17,184 bases of DNA from assembly GCA_964418645.1 (NCBI GenBank), contig CAYQME010000051.1:1-17184 (forward strand). Reading direction: 5' to 3'. The DNA is from JAADHG01 sp964418645. Its GTDB lineage: Bacteria > Bacteroidota > Bacteroidia > Flavobacteriales > Flavobacteriaceae. The notes below the pieces were generated by a model. The model made no database searches. It had not been told where the DNA came from and worked only from the letters and a program-made list of their open reading frames with translations. Shown here one piece after another: positions 7,973-15,308 of the stretch (positions within the stretch are counted from its first letter, which is position 1; each line of letters opens with the position of its first letter). A program made the translations under genes and the position numbers.

Positions 7973-9361
7973 ATGACACTCATAAAATCAATTTCTGGAA
8001 TTAGAGGAACTATTGGAGGGACTGTTGGTGAAAACCTAACGCCCATTGATGCCGTTAAATTTGCATCGGCTTATGGTGTTTGGATTAAACAAAAACGGAA
8101 TAAGGAACATTATAACGTTGTTGTTGGTCGTGATGCAAGAATATCTGGAGAAATGATTCAAAATCTAGTCATGAACACATTAGTTGGACTAGGTATTCAT
8201 GTTATAGATTTAGGCTTATCTACAACACCAACGGTTGAAGTTGCTGTACCTATGGAGCATGCCGATGGTGGTATTATTTTAACAGCAAGCCATAACCCAA
8301 AACAATGGAATGCTTTAAAATTATTAAACGCTAGAGGAGAATTCTTAGATGCTGTAGAAGGCGCTAAAATTTTAGAGATTGCCGAGTCTGATGCTATGCT
8401 GTTTTCCAAAGTTGATGATTTGGGAAAAATAACAAAAAACCAAGCATACATAGATTTGCATATTGATGAGGTCTTAAAGTTGCCTTTGATTAATAAAGAA
8501 GCAATTGCAAAGCAAAATTTTAGAGTAGTAGTGGATGGTGTAAATTCAACAGGAGGGATTGCTATTCCTTCATTATTAGAGCGGTTAGGTGTGCATGCAG
8601 TAAAGTTATACTGTGAACCTAACGGACAATTTCCTCATAATCCAGAGCCTCTAAAAGAACATCTCACAGATTTGTCAGCATTAGTAGTTAAAGAGCATGC
8701 CGATTTTGGTATTGTTGTAGATCCTGATGTAGACCGTTTAGCATTTATGTGCGAAAACGGTGAAATGTTTGGAGAAGAATATACTTTAGTTGCTTGTGCT
8801 GATTATGTTTTGAGCAGGACTCCTGGAAATACAGTAAGTAATATGAGTTCCACGAGAGCGCTACGAGACATTACTGAAAAGTATGGACAAAATTACGATG
8901 CAAGTGCTGTAGGCGAGGTGAATGTAGTGGAACTAATGAAAGAAAACAATGCCATTATTGGTGGTGAAGGCAATGGAGGAATCATTTATCCAGAATTACA
9001 TTATGGACGAGACTCTTTGGTTGGAGTCGCTTTATTTTTAAGCTTATTGGCCGAAAAAAATATGAAAGTAAGTGCCTTACAGAAAAGTTACCCAAGTTAT
9101 TTTATGAGTAAAAATAAAATTAAGCTCATACCAAGCTTAGATGTAGATGCTATTTTAAAAGAGATAGAGTCACGTTATGTAAGTGAAAACATTACAACTA
9201 TAGATGGTGTAAAGATTGATTTTGAAGATAGTTGGGTGCATTTGCGTAAGAGTAATACAGAGCCTATTATACGGGTTTATACAGAAGCAAAAGCACAAGA
9301 TAAAGCAAATAATTTGGCATTAAAAATCATGGCTGAAATTAAAGAAATAGCTAATATTTAG
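7973..9361 (+). CDS. glmM: Phosphoglucosamine mutase-like phosphohexomutase (GlmM)
   Basis: Phosphoglucosamine mutase converts glucosamine-6-phosphate to glucosamine-1-phosphate for UDP-GlcNAc and thus peptidoglycan and lipid A synthesis. The 462-residue protein carries the motifs of the alpha-D-phosphohexomutase superfamily in order: the active-site phosphoserine at 106 in TASHNP, the Mg-binding loop DPDVDR at 250-255, the sugar loop GEGNGG at 331-336, and the phosphate-binding RKSNTEP at 425-431. The sugar loop differs from the GEQSGH of typical bacterial GlmM and is closer to archaeal-type enzymes, a form I associate with Bacteroidetes. Phosphomannomutase or phosphoglucomutase activity therefore cannot be excluded. 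The stop is TAG, immediately followed by a -7 box for the next gene. Confidence 0.82.
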   Translation: MTLIKSISGIRGTIGGTVGENLTPIDAVKFASAYGVWIKQKRNKEHYNVVVGRDARISGEMIQNLVMNTLVGLGIHVIDLGLSTTPTVEVAVPMEHADGGIILTASHNPKQWNALKLLNARGEFLDAVEGAKILEIAESDAMLFSKVDDLGKITKNQAYIDLHIDEVLKLPLINKEAIAKQNFRVVVDGVNSTGGIAIPSLLERLGVHAVKLYCEPNGQFPHNPEPLKEHLTDLSALVVKEHADFGIVVDPDVDRLAFMCENGEMFGEEYTLVACADYVLSRTPGNTVSNMSSTRALRDITEKYGQNYDASAVGEVNVVELMKENNAIIGGEGNGGIIYPELHYGRDSLVGVALFLSLLAEKNMKVSALQKSYPSYFMSKNKIKLIPSLDVDAILKEIESRYVSENITTIDGVKIDFEDSWVHLRKSNTEPIIRVYTEAKAQDKANNLALKIMAEIKEIANI

Positions 9362-9369
9362 TACTTTTG
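9362..9369 (+). promoter_or_regulatory. -7 box for the class-V aminotransferase gene
   Basis: TACTTTTG is an exact TAnnTTTG match, identical in sequence to the uvrA box. It starts on the base after the glmM-like stop codon and ends 19 nt before the ATG at 9389. The gene could therefore be transcribed separately from the gene upstream. No clear -33 element is seen. Confidence 0.55.
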
Positions 9370-9388
9370 CCATTCAATATTATATCAT

Positions 9389-10891
9389 ATGATTTCAACA
9401 ACACCAAAGATAAAAAAAGCATCAGCTTTAGAGCAATACTTTAAACGTTTTAGGGAAAATATTGTTGGTATTGATTTAGAATTTGAATCGCCTTATGGTG
9501 TACAAAAAATTGTATATACAGATTGGACGGCTTCAGGGCGATTATACCGTCCTATTGAAGAAAAAATACTTAATGAATTTGGGCCTTATGTAGCCAATAC
9601 ACATACTGAAACAACAGAATCTGGAACAGCAATGACAATGGCTTATCATAAAGCTAAGGACATTATAAAAACGCATGTAAATAGTAATAAGGATGATATC
9701 TTGATTGTTTCGGGAAGTGGCATGACAAGTGTTGTTAATAAGTTCCAACGAATTTTGGGATTAAAAGTTCCAGAGAATATACAGCAATATGCTAATATTC
9801 CTGATGAGATAAAGCCTGTAGTATTTATTACACACATGGAACATCATTCTAATCAAACCTCTTGGTTAGAAACGATGGCGAAAGTTGAAATTATTCCGCC
9901 AGGAGATGATGGTTTATTTAGTATTGAAAAGCTTAAGGTTTTATTAGAAGAATACAAAGATTATACATTTAAAATAGCATCTATTACTGGAGGCTCTAAT
10001 GTTACAGGAATACAAACACCATATCACGATATAGCTAAATTAATGCATACTTATGATGGTGTGTGTTTTGTAGATTTTGCATGTGCTGCACCATATATTG
10101 ATATTGATATGCATCCTAAAGATGAAAATGCGTCATTAGATGCTATTTTCTTTTCACCTCATAAATTTCTTGGTGGTCCAGGAACTTCAGGGGTTTTGTT
10201 ATTTAATAAGAAACTTTATCATAATATGATTCCTGACTGCCCTGGAGGAGGTACTGTAAGTTGGACTAATCCTTGGGGAGAGCATAAATATATTGATAAT
10301 ATTGAAGATAGAGAAGATGGCGGTACCCCAGGATTTTTACAAACGATACGAACTGCACTTTCAATTCAATTAAAAGAACAAATGAGTGTTTCTAAAATGT
10401 TAGAGCGCGAGCACGAAATTTTGGAATATATGTTTAATTTACTTGGAGATGTTGAAAATATTCACATTTTAGCACCAAAGCATAAAGACCGGCTTGGAGT
10501 AATCTCATTTTATATTGATGATTTACATTTTAATCTAGGGGTGAAGTTATTGAATGATAAGTTTGGAATACAAACAAGAGGAGGTTGTAGTTGTGCAGGG
10601 ACTTATGGTCATTTTTTATTGCATGTAGATCATGAAACGTCTAACAAGTTGGTTAATGAAATTACTTTAGGTGATTTAATACGAAAACCGGGTTGGATTC
10701 GGATGTCTATACATCCAACCACTACAGATAACGAAGTTGCATTTGTTTGTGAGAGTATTGAAGCTTTAGCCAAAAACCATGAGGAATGGTCTAAAGATTA
10801 TAATTATAATAAGGTAAGCAACGAATTTATTCATAAATCGTTCGAAGCAAAGACGAGAAACAAAAGAGTTAAAAACTGGTTTAAGCTTTAG
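9389..10891 (+). CDS. Class-V PLP-dependent aminotransferase, cysteine desulfurase-like
   Basis: The 500-residue protein has the fold-type I, class-V aminotransferase pattern. The PLP-binding Lys is 259 in FFSPHKFLGGPGTSG, the preceding Asp lies in CFVDFACAAP, and MEHHSNQTSW (about 150-159) matches the ExHHSN motif of SufS-like enzymes. Near the C-terminus RGGCSCAGTYGHFLL carries Cys400 and Cys402 in the loop that holds the sulfur-accepting Cys of cysteine desulfurases. It is longer than SufS (about 405 residues), mainly through additions at both ends and a segment around 275-315. No suf or isc partner genes are adjacent, so a desulfurase or selenocysteine-lyase role is inference. Its 3' end overlaps the convergent acyltransferase gene by 11 bp. 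Confidence 0.85.
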   Translation: MISTTPKIKKASALEQYFKRFRENIVGIDLEFESPYGVQKIVYTDWTASGRLYRPIEEKILNEFGPYVANTHTETTESGTAMTMAYHKAKDIIKTHVNSNKDDILIVSGSGMTSVVNKFQRILGLKVPENIQQYANIPDEIKPVVFITHMEHHSNQTSWLETMAKVEIIPPGDDGLFSIEKLKVLLEEYKDYTFKIASITGGSNVTGIQTPYHDIAKLMHTYDGVCFVDFACAAPYIDIDMHPKDENASLDAIFFSPHKFLGGPGTSGVLLFNKKLYHNMIPDCPGGGTVSWTNPWGEHKYIDNIEDREDGGTPGFLQTIRTALSIQLKEQMSVSKMLEREHEILEYMFNLLGDVENIHILAPKHKDRLGVISFYIDDLHFNLGVKLLNDKFGIQTRGGCSCAGTYGHFLLHVDHETSNKLVNEITLGDLIRKPGWIRMSIHPTTTDNEVAFVCESIEALAKNHEEWSKDYNYNKVSNEFIHKSFEAKTRNKRVKNWFKL

Positions 10892-11768
10892 TTTGCTTTT
10901 TATTTCTATGCTTCCAGCGTTTATGTGTCCATAAATAATACTCTGGAGCTTCATAGATTTGTTCTTCTAATGCTTTAATAAACTGATTAGTAATTTCATG
11001 TCTTTTTTTGTTTTTAGCATCATCAGTAATTGTTATTAATTCAGCTTCATAATACCCTCGTTTTACCTTATTTATTTTTAAATATGTAACGGATAGATCT
11101 AGTTTTTTGGCTAACATTTCAGCACCTGTAAAACAAGGCACTTCTACATTCATAAAAGTTTTACGATAGGTTTTTTTGGATTGACTTGGAGATTGGTCGC
11201 TTAAAAAGGCAATCATAGACTTTATTCCTTTAGATTCATTTTTAACTATTCTTGAAATAGCCTCTTTAGAATGGATAAGTGTGGTATTGTATTTTGAGCG
11301 AATCCCTCTTACAAGTTTATCAAAATATTTATTTTTAATTCGTTTGTAAACACCAAAGCCTTTAAAATTTATATTATTTACAACCACGACAGACCATTCA
11401 TAACTAGCGTAATGCCCATACATTACAATAACACTTTTGTTTAACTGCTCCAATCGCTTAAGTTCCTCAGGGTTTTTAATTATAAAATGTTTGTTTAGTT
11501 GTGTTTCAGAAATTGTAATGGACTTTATCATTTCTAAAAACATATCACACATATGCTTATAGAACTTTTTTCTAATAACAGATATTTCTTTATTTGATTT
11601 ATTAGGAAATACTAATCTTAAATTTTCAGTCACTACTTTTTTTCTATAACCAATTATATAATAAACGATTACATAAACAAGATCAGAAAACATATAAAAT
11701 ACCCTAAAAGGAAGTATAGAAATAAGCCACAAAAAAGGATAAATTAAAATGTAAGCTATAAATTGCAT
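10881..11768 (-). CDS. Lysophospholipid/lipid A acyltransferase (LpxL/HtrB family)
   Basis: The 295-residue protein opens with hydrophobic segments (FIAYILIYPFLWLISILPF, then VYVIVYYIIG), which anchor it to the inner membrane. The catalytic HX4E motif of the HtrB/LpxL family is at His119-Glu124 in YGHYASYEW. A second conserved block reads IAFLSDQSPS, followed by the region around VPCFTGAEMLA. Such enzymes add secondary acyl chains to lipid A precursors or related lipids. Which lipid is the acceptor here cannot be told from sequence. The C-terminus is strongly basic (KRWKHRNKKQTKA). The gene is divergent from the rhomboid gene and its stop overlaps the aminotransferase gene by 11 bp. Confidence 0.87.
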   Translation of the reverse strand: MQFIAYILIYPFLWLISILPFRVFYMFSDLVYVIVYYIIGYRKKVVTENLRLVFPNKSNKEISVIRKKFYKHMCDMFLEMIKSITISETQLNKHFIIKNPEELKRLEQLNKSVIVMYGHYASYEWSVVVVNNINFKGFGVYKRIKNKYFDKLVRGIRSKYNTTLIHSKEAISRIVKNESKGIKSMIAFLSDQSPSQSKKTYRKTFMNVEVPCFTGAEMLAKKLDLSVTYLKINKVKRGYYEAELITITDDAKNKKRHEITNQFIKALEEQIYEAPEYYLWTHKRWKHRNKKQTKA

Positions 11769-11793
11769 AAATTAATTTTAAAATTAAGAAGAA

Positions 11794-11801
11794 CAAATAT
11801 A
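11794..11801 (-). promoter_or_regulatory. -7 box for the acyltransferase gene
   Basis: On the minus strand this reads TATATTTG, an exact TAnnTTTG match ending 25 nt before the ATG at 11768. It is one arm of the inverted repeat at 11794-11812. No -33 TTG is evident. Confidence 0.5.
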
Positions 11802-11804
11802 TAG

Positions 11805-11812
11805 TATATTTG
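11805..11812 (+). promoter_or_regulatory. -7 box for the rhomboid gene
   Basis: TATATTTG matches TAnnTTTG exactly and ends 19 nt before the ATG at 11832. It is the right arm of the inverted repeat at 11794-11812. No clear -33 TTG is seen upstream. Confidence 0.5.
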
Positions 11813-11831
11813 GTTTTAACGTTTACACTTT

Positions 11832-12482
11832 ATGGGCAATTTAAGTTTTATTACAATTATAATTATAGCGGCAAACGTTATAGTCTCTTTAAAAGGGTTT
11901 AATGATTTTTCATTTTTTGAAAAATACAAGTTTAATATTGGAGGTGTTAAACGTGGAGAACAAATACGAATGATAAGTTCTGGGTTTTTGCATGTTGATA
12001 CGCAGCATTTGTTGTTTAACATGTTAACACTTTATTTTTTTGCAAATCCAGTAATAGCGCATTTAGGAGAGATTAATTTTCTTATTGTTTATTTTGGCAG
12101 CCTATTATTAGGTAATTTATTGTCACTTTACTTTCATAAGAATCAATACTATTATAGTGCTGTTGGGGCTAGTGGTGCGGTTACAGGAATTTTGTATGCT
12201 GCCATTTTGTTAAATCCTAGTATGAGTTTGTATATGTTTTTTATTCCAATCCCAATTCCTGCTTATATATTTGGTATTGGCTATTTGTTATATTCTATTT
12301 ATGGCATGAAAAAAAGTGTTGGTAATATTGGACACGATGCACATTTTGGAGGAGCTGTGGGTGGTTATTTTATTACACTTGTATTAGCGCCTTGGTTGTT
12401 TTCAGAAAATATATTAATGGTTATACTTCTTGCGATACCTATTGTAATACTCTATGTAATGCGGAAAACTGGGAAAATATAA
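11832..12482 (+). CDS. Rhomboid-family intramembrane serine protease
   Basis: Rhomboids cut membrane proteins within or next to their transmembrane segments. The 216-residue protein is almost wholly hydrophobic, with about six membrane segments. The catalytic Ser is 114 in VGASGAVTG and the catalytic His is 171 in GHDAHFGGAVGGY. The oxyanion-side motif HLLFNMLTL (His59, Asn63) is also present. These are the full set for an active rhomboid. The length is typical of the minimal six-helix form without a soluble domain. No substrate is suggested by the neighbours. The gene is divergent from the acyltransferase and convergent with the TlpA-like gene, with a terminator between them. Confidence 0.92.
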   Translation: MGNLSFITIIIIAANVIVSLKGFNDFSFFEKYKFNIGGVKRGEQIRMISSGFLHVDTQHLLFNMLTLYFFANPVIAHLGEINFLIVYFGSLLLGNLLSLYFHKNQYYYSAVGASGAVTGILYAAILLNPSMSLYMFFIPIPIPAYIFGIGYLLYSIYGMKKSVGNIGHDAHFGGAVGGYFITLVLAPWLFSENILMVILLAIPIVILYVMRKTGKI

Positions 12483-12509
12483 AAACCTTCTGTTTTAGAA
12501 GGATTTTTT
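12481..12509. terminator. Bidirectional intrinsic terminator
   Basis: A perfect 6-bp stem CCTTCT/AGAAGG (12486-12491 with 12497-12502) encloses the loop GTTTT. It is flanked by an A run on the left and T6 on the right (12504-12509), so it can stop transcription from either side. It sits exactly between the convergent rhomboid stop (12482) and the TlpA-like stop (12511). Confidence 0.8.
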
Positions 12510-12510
12510 A

Positions 12511-13656
12511 CTAGTCTAATAACTCAGCTATTTTTTGTTCAAGGGCATCACCTCTAAGTTTTTTAGCAACGATTACACCATCTTTATCAAGTATAAATGT
12601 AGCAGGAATGGAGTTTATATTGTATAAACGAGCAACAGGCTCATTCCAAAATTTTAAGTTGGATACATGGTGCCAATTCATGTTATCATCTTTTATGGCT
12701 TTTAGCCACCTTTCTTTTTGTCCATTTTTATCTAAGGAAACACTAATAATTTCTAGTCCTTTATCATGATACTTTTCATAAACTCTAACTACATTTGGAT
12801 TTTCTCTTCGACAAGGTTTACACCACGACGCCCAGAAATCAATAATGGTAGCCTTTCCTTTAATATTATTAAGAGCAATTATTTTGCCTTCTGGTGAAGG
12901 TGCAGAAAAGTTAGGAGCTACCTTTCCAATATTTAGATTTTCTTGAGCACTTTTTAAACTAATAAAAGCATCAATTTTTCTACCTATTAATTTATTCGCA
13001 GCACTTCTATTTATTACCTTAAGCAATAAATTCAGACTACTTTTTAATTTTTCTATATCTTGATTATAGCCAATTATTTGAGTCTCTAGCAGCAATAAGG
13101 ACATATCTGAATCAGGATGCTCTTCAATAAACGTAAAAGCATAATTGTTTAATTCAAGTTTAAGACTCTTATTTTTTTTTCTTAACTCATTGAATAAAGT
13201 AAGATTATTTTTATTTCTTGCAATTTGTACTTGTTCTTTTATTTTTGAAATTGTATTAGCTCTTTCAAAATAATTGGTTTTATACAAGTTATAATCATTA
13301 TTGTTAGATGATCCAATAATTTTTGAATTTGATAAATTGTCTTTATCTATTTCTATAGAAATTTTACCAGATTCTAAAACAAAAGGAAGTATTCCATTTA
13401 CACCATTTATTGTCAAGACACGAATGGCAGGATTATTAATATTTCCTGTAAAGGTAAATACCTCATTCATTACTATAGCTGTATCCAAAATGGTCTCATT
13501 TTGTTTTTCATCGATGTTTTTAATGTAAGAGCGTAATCCATTCATTACACCTTTAGCTGTTACTGTTATCTCATAAGTGTCAGGTGGTAAAGCTTCGGTT
13601 TTAGCACAAGAATATACTAGTGTTACTATTAATAATAATAAAAGTATCTTTTTCAT
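12511..13656 (-). CDS. TlpA-like thiol-disulfide oxidoreductase lipoprotein with DUF4369-type N-terminus
   Basis: The 381-residue precursor starts MKKILLLLLIVTLVYSC, a lipoprotein signal with Cys17 as lipidation site. Residues about 25-115 form a beta-rich domain of the DUF4369 type, common in Bacteroidetes TlpA-like proteins. A Lys/Asn-rich helical linker follows. From about 243 there is a thioredoxin fold of the AhpC/TSA-Redoxin kind (GKVAPNFSAPSPEGK), with the redox pair CKPC at 279-282 in DFWASWCKPCRRE and the cis-Pro loop NSIPATFILD. It probably reduces or isomerises disulfides, or handles cytochrome-c haem thiols, in the periplasm; the partner is unknown. Transcribed alone, convergent with the rhomboid gene. 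Confidence 0.9.
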   Translation of the reverse strand: MKKILLLLLIVTLVYSCAKTEALPPDTYEITVTAKGVMNGLRSYIKNIDEKQNETILDTAIVMNEVFTFTGNINNPAIRVLTINGVNGILPFVLESGKISIEIDKDNLSNSKIIGSSNNNDYNLYKTNYFERANTISKIKEQVQIARNKNNLTLFNELRKKNKSLKLELNNYAFTFIEEHPDSDMSLLLLETQIIGYNQDIEKLKSSLNLLLKVINRSAANKLIGRKIDAFISLKSAQENLNIGKVAPNFSAPSPEGKIIALNNIKGKATIIDFWASWCKPCRRENPNVVRVYEKYHDKGLEIISVSLDKNGQKERWLKAIKDDNMNWHHVSNLKFWNEPVARLYNINSIPATFILDKDGVIVAKKLRGDALEQKIAELLD

Positions 13657-13680
13657 CTGTTTATAATTAAATTTTTTTTG

Positions 13681-13688
13681 TAAAGATA
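13681..13688 (-). promoter_or_regulatory. -7 box candidate for the TlpA-like gene
   Basis: On the minus strand TATCTTTA differs from TAnnTTTG only at the last base and ends 24 nt before the ATG at 13656. No -33 element is clear, so this is a tentative call. Confidence 0.35.
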
Positions 13689-13752
13689 ATAGGATTTATA
13701 GTTTTTTATAGCCTAAATCCGTTAAGAGTTGCTATAATTTAGGTTATGTGCA

Positions 13753-13781
13753 TTGGTCAAACAGCAATTTCACTATTTTTG
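13753..13781 (+). promoter_or_regulatory. Full -33/-7 promoter of mnmE
   Basis: A TTG at 13753-13755 and the exact -7 box TATTTTTG at 13774-13781 are separated by 18 nt, close to the 19-nt Bacteroidetes optimum. The box ends 16 nt before the ATG at 13798. This promoter occupies the region that a longer reading of mnmE, from TTG at 13753, would treat as coding. Confidence 0.7.
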
Positions 13782-13797
13782 CCTAAAATTAATGAGA

Positions 13798-15186
13798 ATG
13801 ACAAATACTGATAACATTATAGCTTTAGCAACACCTTCTGGGGTTGGAGCAATTGCAGTTATTAGAATCTCTGGAAGGGATGCTATAACTATTTGTCAAT
13901 CTTTATTTAAATCTATTAGCGGCAAGCAACTTTCACAGCAAAAAACACATACCATTCATTTAGGCCATATTATTAAAGAGGGTAAAGAATTAGATGAGGT
14001 TCTAGTTTCAATTTTTAAAGACCCACAATCTTATACTGGCGAAAATGTAGTTGAAATATCCTGTCATGGAAGCCGTTTTATACAACAAGAGATTATTCAA
14101 CTATTTCTTAGAAATGGTTGTAGGGTTGCTAATCCTGGCGAGTTTACCCTACGCGCTTTTTTAAACGGCAAACTAGATTTAAGCCAAGCAGAAGCAGTAG
14201 CCGATTTAATTTCAAGCGATAATGAAGCGTCACACCAGGTGGCTATACAACTAATGCGTGGTGGATTTAGTAATGAAATTAAAGCTTTGAGAGAAGAACT
14301 TTTAAATTTTGCTTCCCTAATTGAATTAGAATTAGACTTTGCCGAAGAAGATGTAGAGTTTGCTAATCGAGACCAGTTTAAAGATTTAATTCATCGCATT
14401 ATAAATGTGTTAAAACATTTGATAGATTCGTTTGCTGTTGGAAATGTCATAAAAAATGGTATTCCTGTTGCCATTATTGGTGAGCCCAATGTTGGAAAAT
14501 CAACGTTATTAAATGCATTATTAAATGAAGAAAAAGCTATTGTAAGCGAAGTAGCTGGAACTACTAGAGATGCTATAGAGGACGAATTAAATATAGGTGG
14601 TATAGGCTTTAGGTTTATTGATACTGCTGGGATACGAGAAACCCAAGATATTGTGGAGTCTATCGGAATTAAAAAAACCTTCGAAAAAACGTCTCAAGCA
14701 CAAGTCGTAATGTATTTATTAGATGCGTCATTGGTAAACATAGCAAATGCAGCTAGTATAAATACTGAAATACAACGTATTCAGAAAAGGTATCCAGATA
14801 AACCTTTAATTGTCATCGCCAATAAAATTGATAAAGCAAAAACGGATTTAATTAACGAACAGTTTAATTACAAAAATTTGCTATTACTTTCTGCAAAAGA
14901 GAATATTGGAGTAGAAGATTTAAAATCCAAATTACTAGAATTTGTTAATACTGGCGCATTGCGTAATAATGAAACCATAATTACTAATTCACGGCATTAT
15001 GATGCGTTGCTAAAGGCTTTGGCAGAAATTCAAAAAGTGCAGCAAGGAATAAACGATAATTTATCAGGAGATTTGTTAGCAATAGACATTAGGCAAGCAT
15101 TATATCACTTTGGAGAAATTACTGGAGAGATTACCAGTGATGATCTTTTGGGAAATATATTTGCGAATTTTTGTATCGGGAAGTAA
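13798..15186 (+). CDS. mnmE: MnmE (TrmE), tRNA uridine-5-carboxymethylaminomethyl modification GTPase
   Basis: MnmE works with MnmG to modify U34 in the wobble position of certain tRNAs, using GTP hydrolysis and a folate-derived one-carbon unit. The 462-residue protein has the N-terminal folate-binding domain (start MTNTDNIIALATPSGVGAIA), a helical domain, and an inserted Ras-like G domain. G-domain motifs are G1 GEPNVGKS at 228-235, DTAG at 275-278, NKID at 342-345 and SAKE further on. The C-terminus ends FANFCIGK, with the conserved C-x-G-K. I place the start at 13798; ATG at 13792 (two more residues) is possible, while TTG at 13753 lies in the promoter's -33 element. Transcribed alone; no strong terminator before the ars operon is seen, only a T8 run right after the stop. 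Confidence 0.95.
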   Translation: MTNTDNIIALATPSGVGAIAVIRISGRDAITICQSLFKSISGKQLSQQKTHTIHLGHIIKEGKELDEVLVSIFKDPQSYTGENVVEISCHGSRFIQQEIIQLFLRNGCRVANPGEFTLRAFLNGKLDLSQAEAVADLISSDNEASHQVAIQLMRGGFSNEIKALREELLNFASLIELELDFAEEDVEFANRDQFKDLIHRIINVLKHLIDSFAVGNVIKNGIPVAIIGEPNVGKSTLLNALLNEEKAIVSEVAGTTRDAIEDELNIGGIGFRFIDTAGIRETQDIVESIGIKKTFEKTSQAQVVMYLLDASLVNIANAASINTEIQRIQKRYPDKPLIVIANKIDKAKTDLINEQFNYKNLLLLSAKENIGVEDLKSKLLEFVNTGALRNNETIITNSRHYDALLKALAEIQKVQQGINDNLSGDLLAIDIRQALYHFGEITGEITSDDLLGNIFANFCIGK

Positions 15187-15256
15187 TTTTTTTTCTAAAC
15201 ACTCCAAATAATAATTAACCAACTTAAAGATTTACAAAAACATTATTTTAAATTTA

Positions 15257-15288
15257 TTTGATTATAAATAATATTAATCGTAATATTG
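15257..15288 (+). promoter_or_regulatory. Promoter of the ars operon
   Basis: TTTG at 15257-15260 (-33) and TAATATTG at 15281-15288 (-7, one mismatch to TAnnTTTG) are separated by 20 nt. The -7 box ends 20 nt before the arsR ATG, like the other promoters here. The box lies inside the palindrome at 15277-15300, so ArsR binding would block polymerase. Confidence 0.6.
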
Positions 15289-15300
15289 CAATATAATGAT
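15277..15300. promoter_or_regulatory. Probable ArsR operator (24-bp palindrome)
   Basis: Half-sites ATCGTAATATTG and CAATATAATGAT are inverted copies matching at 10 of 12 positions, with a perfect 12-bp core ATATTGCAATAT at 15283-15294. It ends 8 bp before the arsR start codon and covers the -7 box. Size, symmetry and place fit the winged-helix ArsR/SmtB dimer, whose genes are usually self-repressed. Binding itself is inferred. Confidence 0.75.
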
Positions 15301-15308
15301 ATAATAAC

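Larger units (their letters stand above)
11794..11812. repeat. Inverted repeat formed by two opposed -7 boxes
   Basis: CAAATATA, then TAG, then TATATTTG: two perfect 8-bp arms separated by 3 bp in the 63-bp gap between divergent genes. Each arm is an exact -7 box for the gene it points to. The repeat could be simply two overlapping promoters or also a protein-binding site. Confidence 0.7.

Noticed and set aside
8197..8451. Minus-strand open frame inside the glmM-like gene
   Set aside because: It lies opposite the conserved TASHNP region and has no family resemblance or promoter.
13753..13797. N-terminal extension of MnmE from TTG 13753
   Set aside because: The stretch holds a -33/-7 promoter with 18-nt spacing, and the extra residues do not fit the family N-terminus.
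15183..15195. T8 run after the mnmE stop as a terminator
   Set aside because: No stem precedes it, so there is no support for intrinsic termination.
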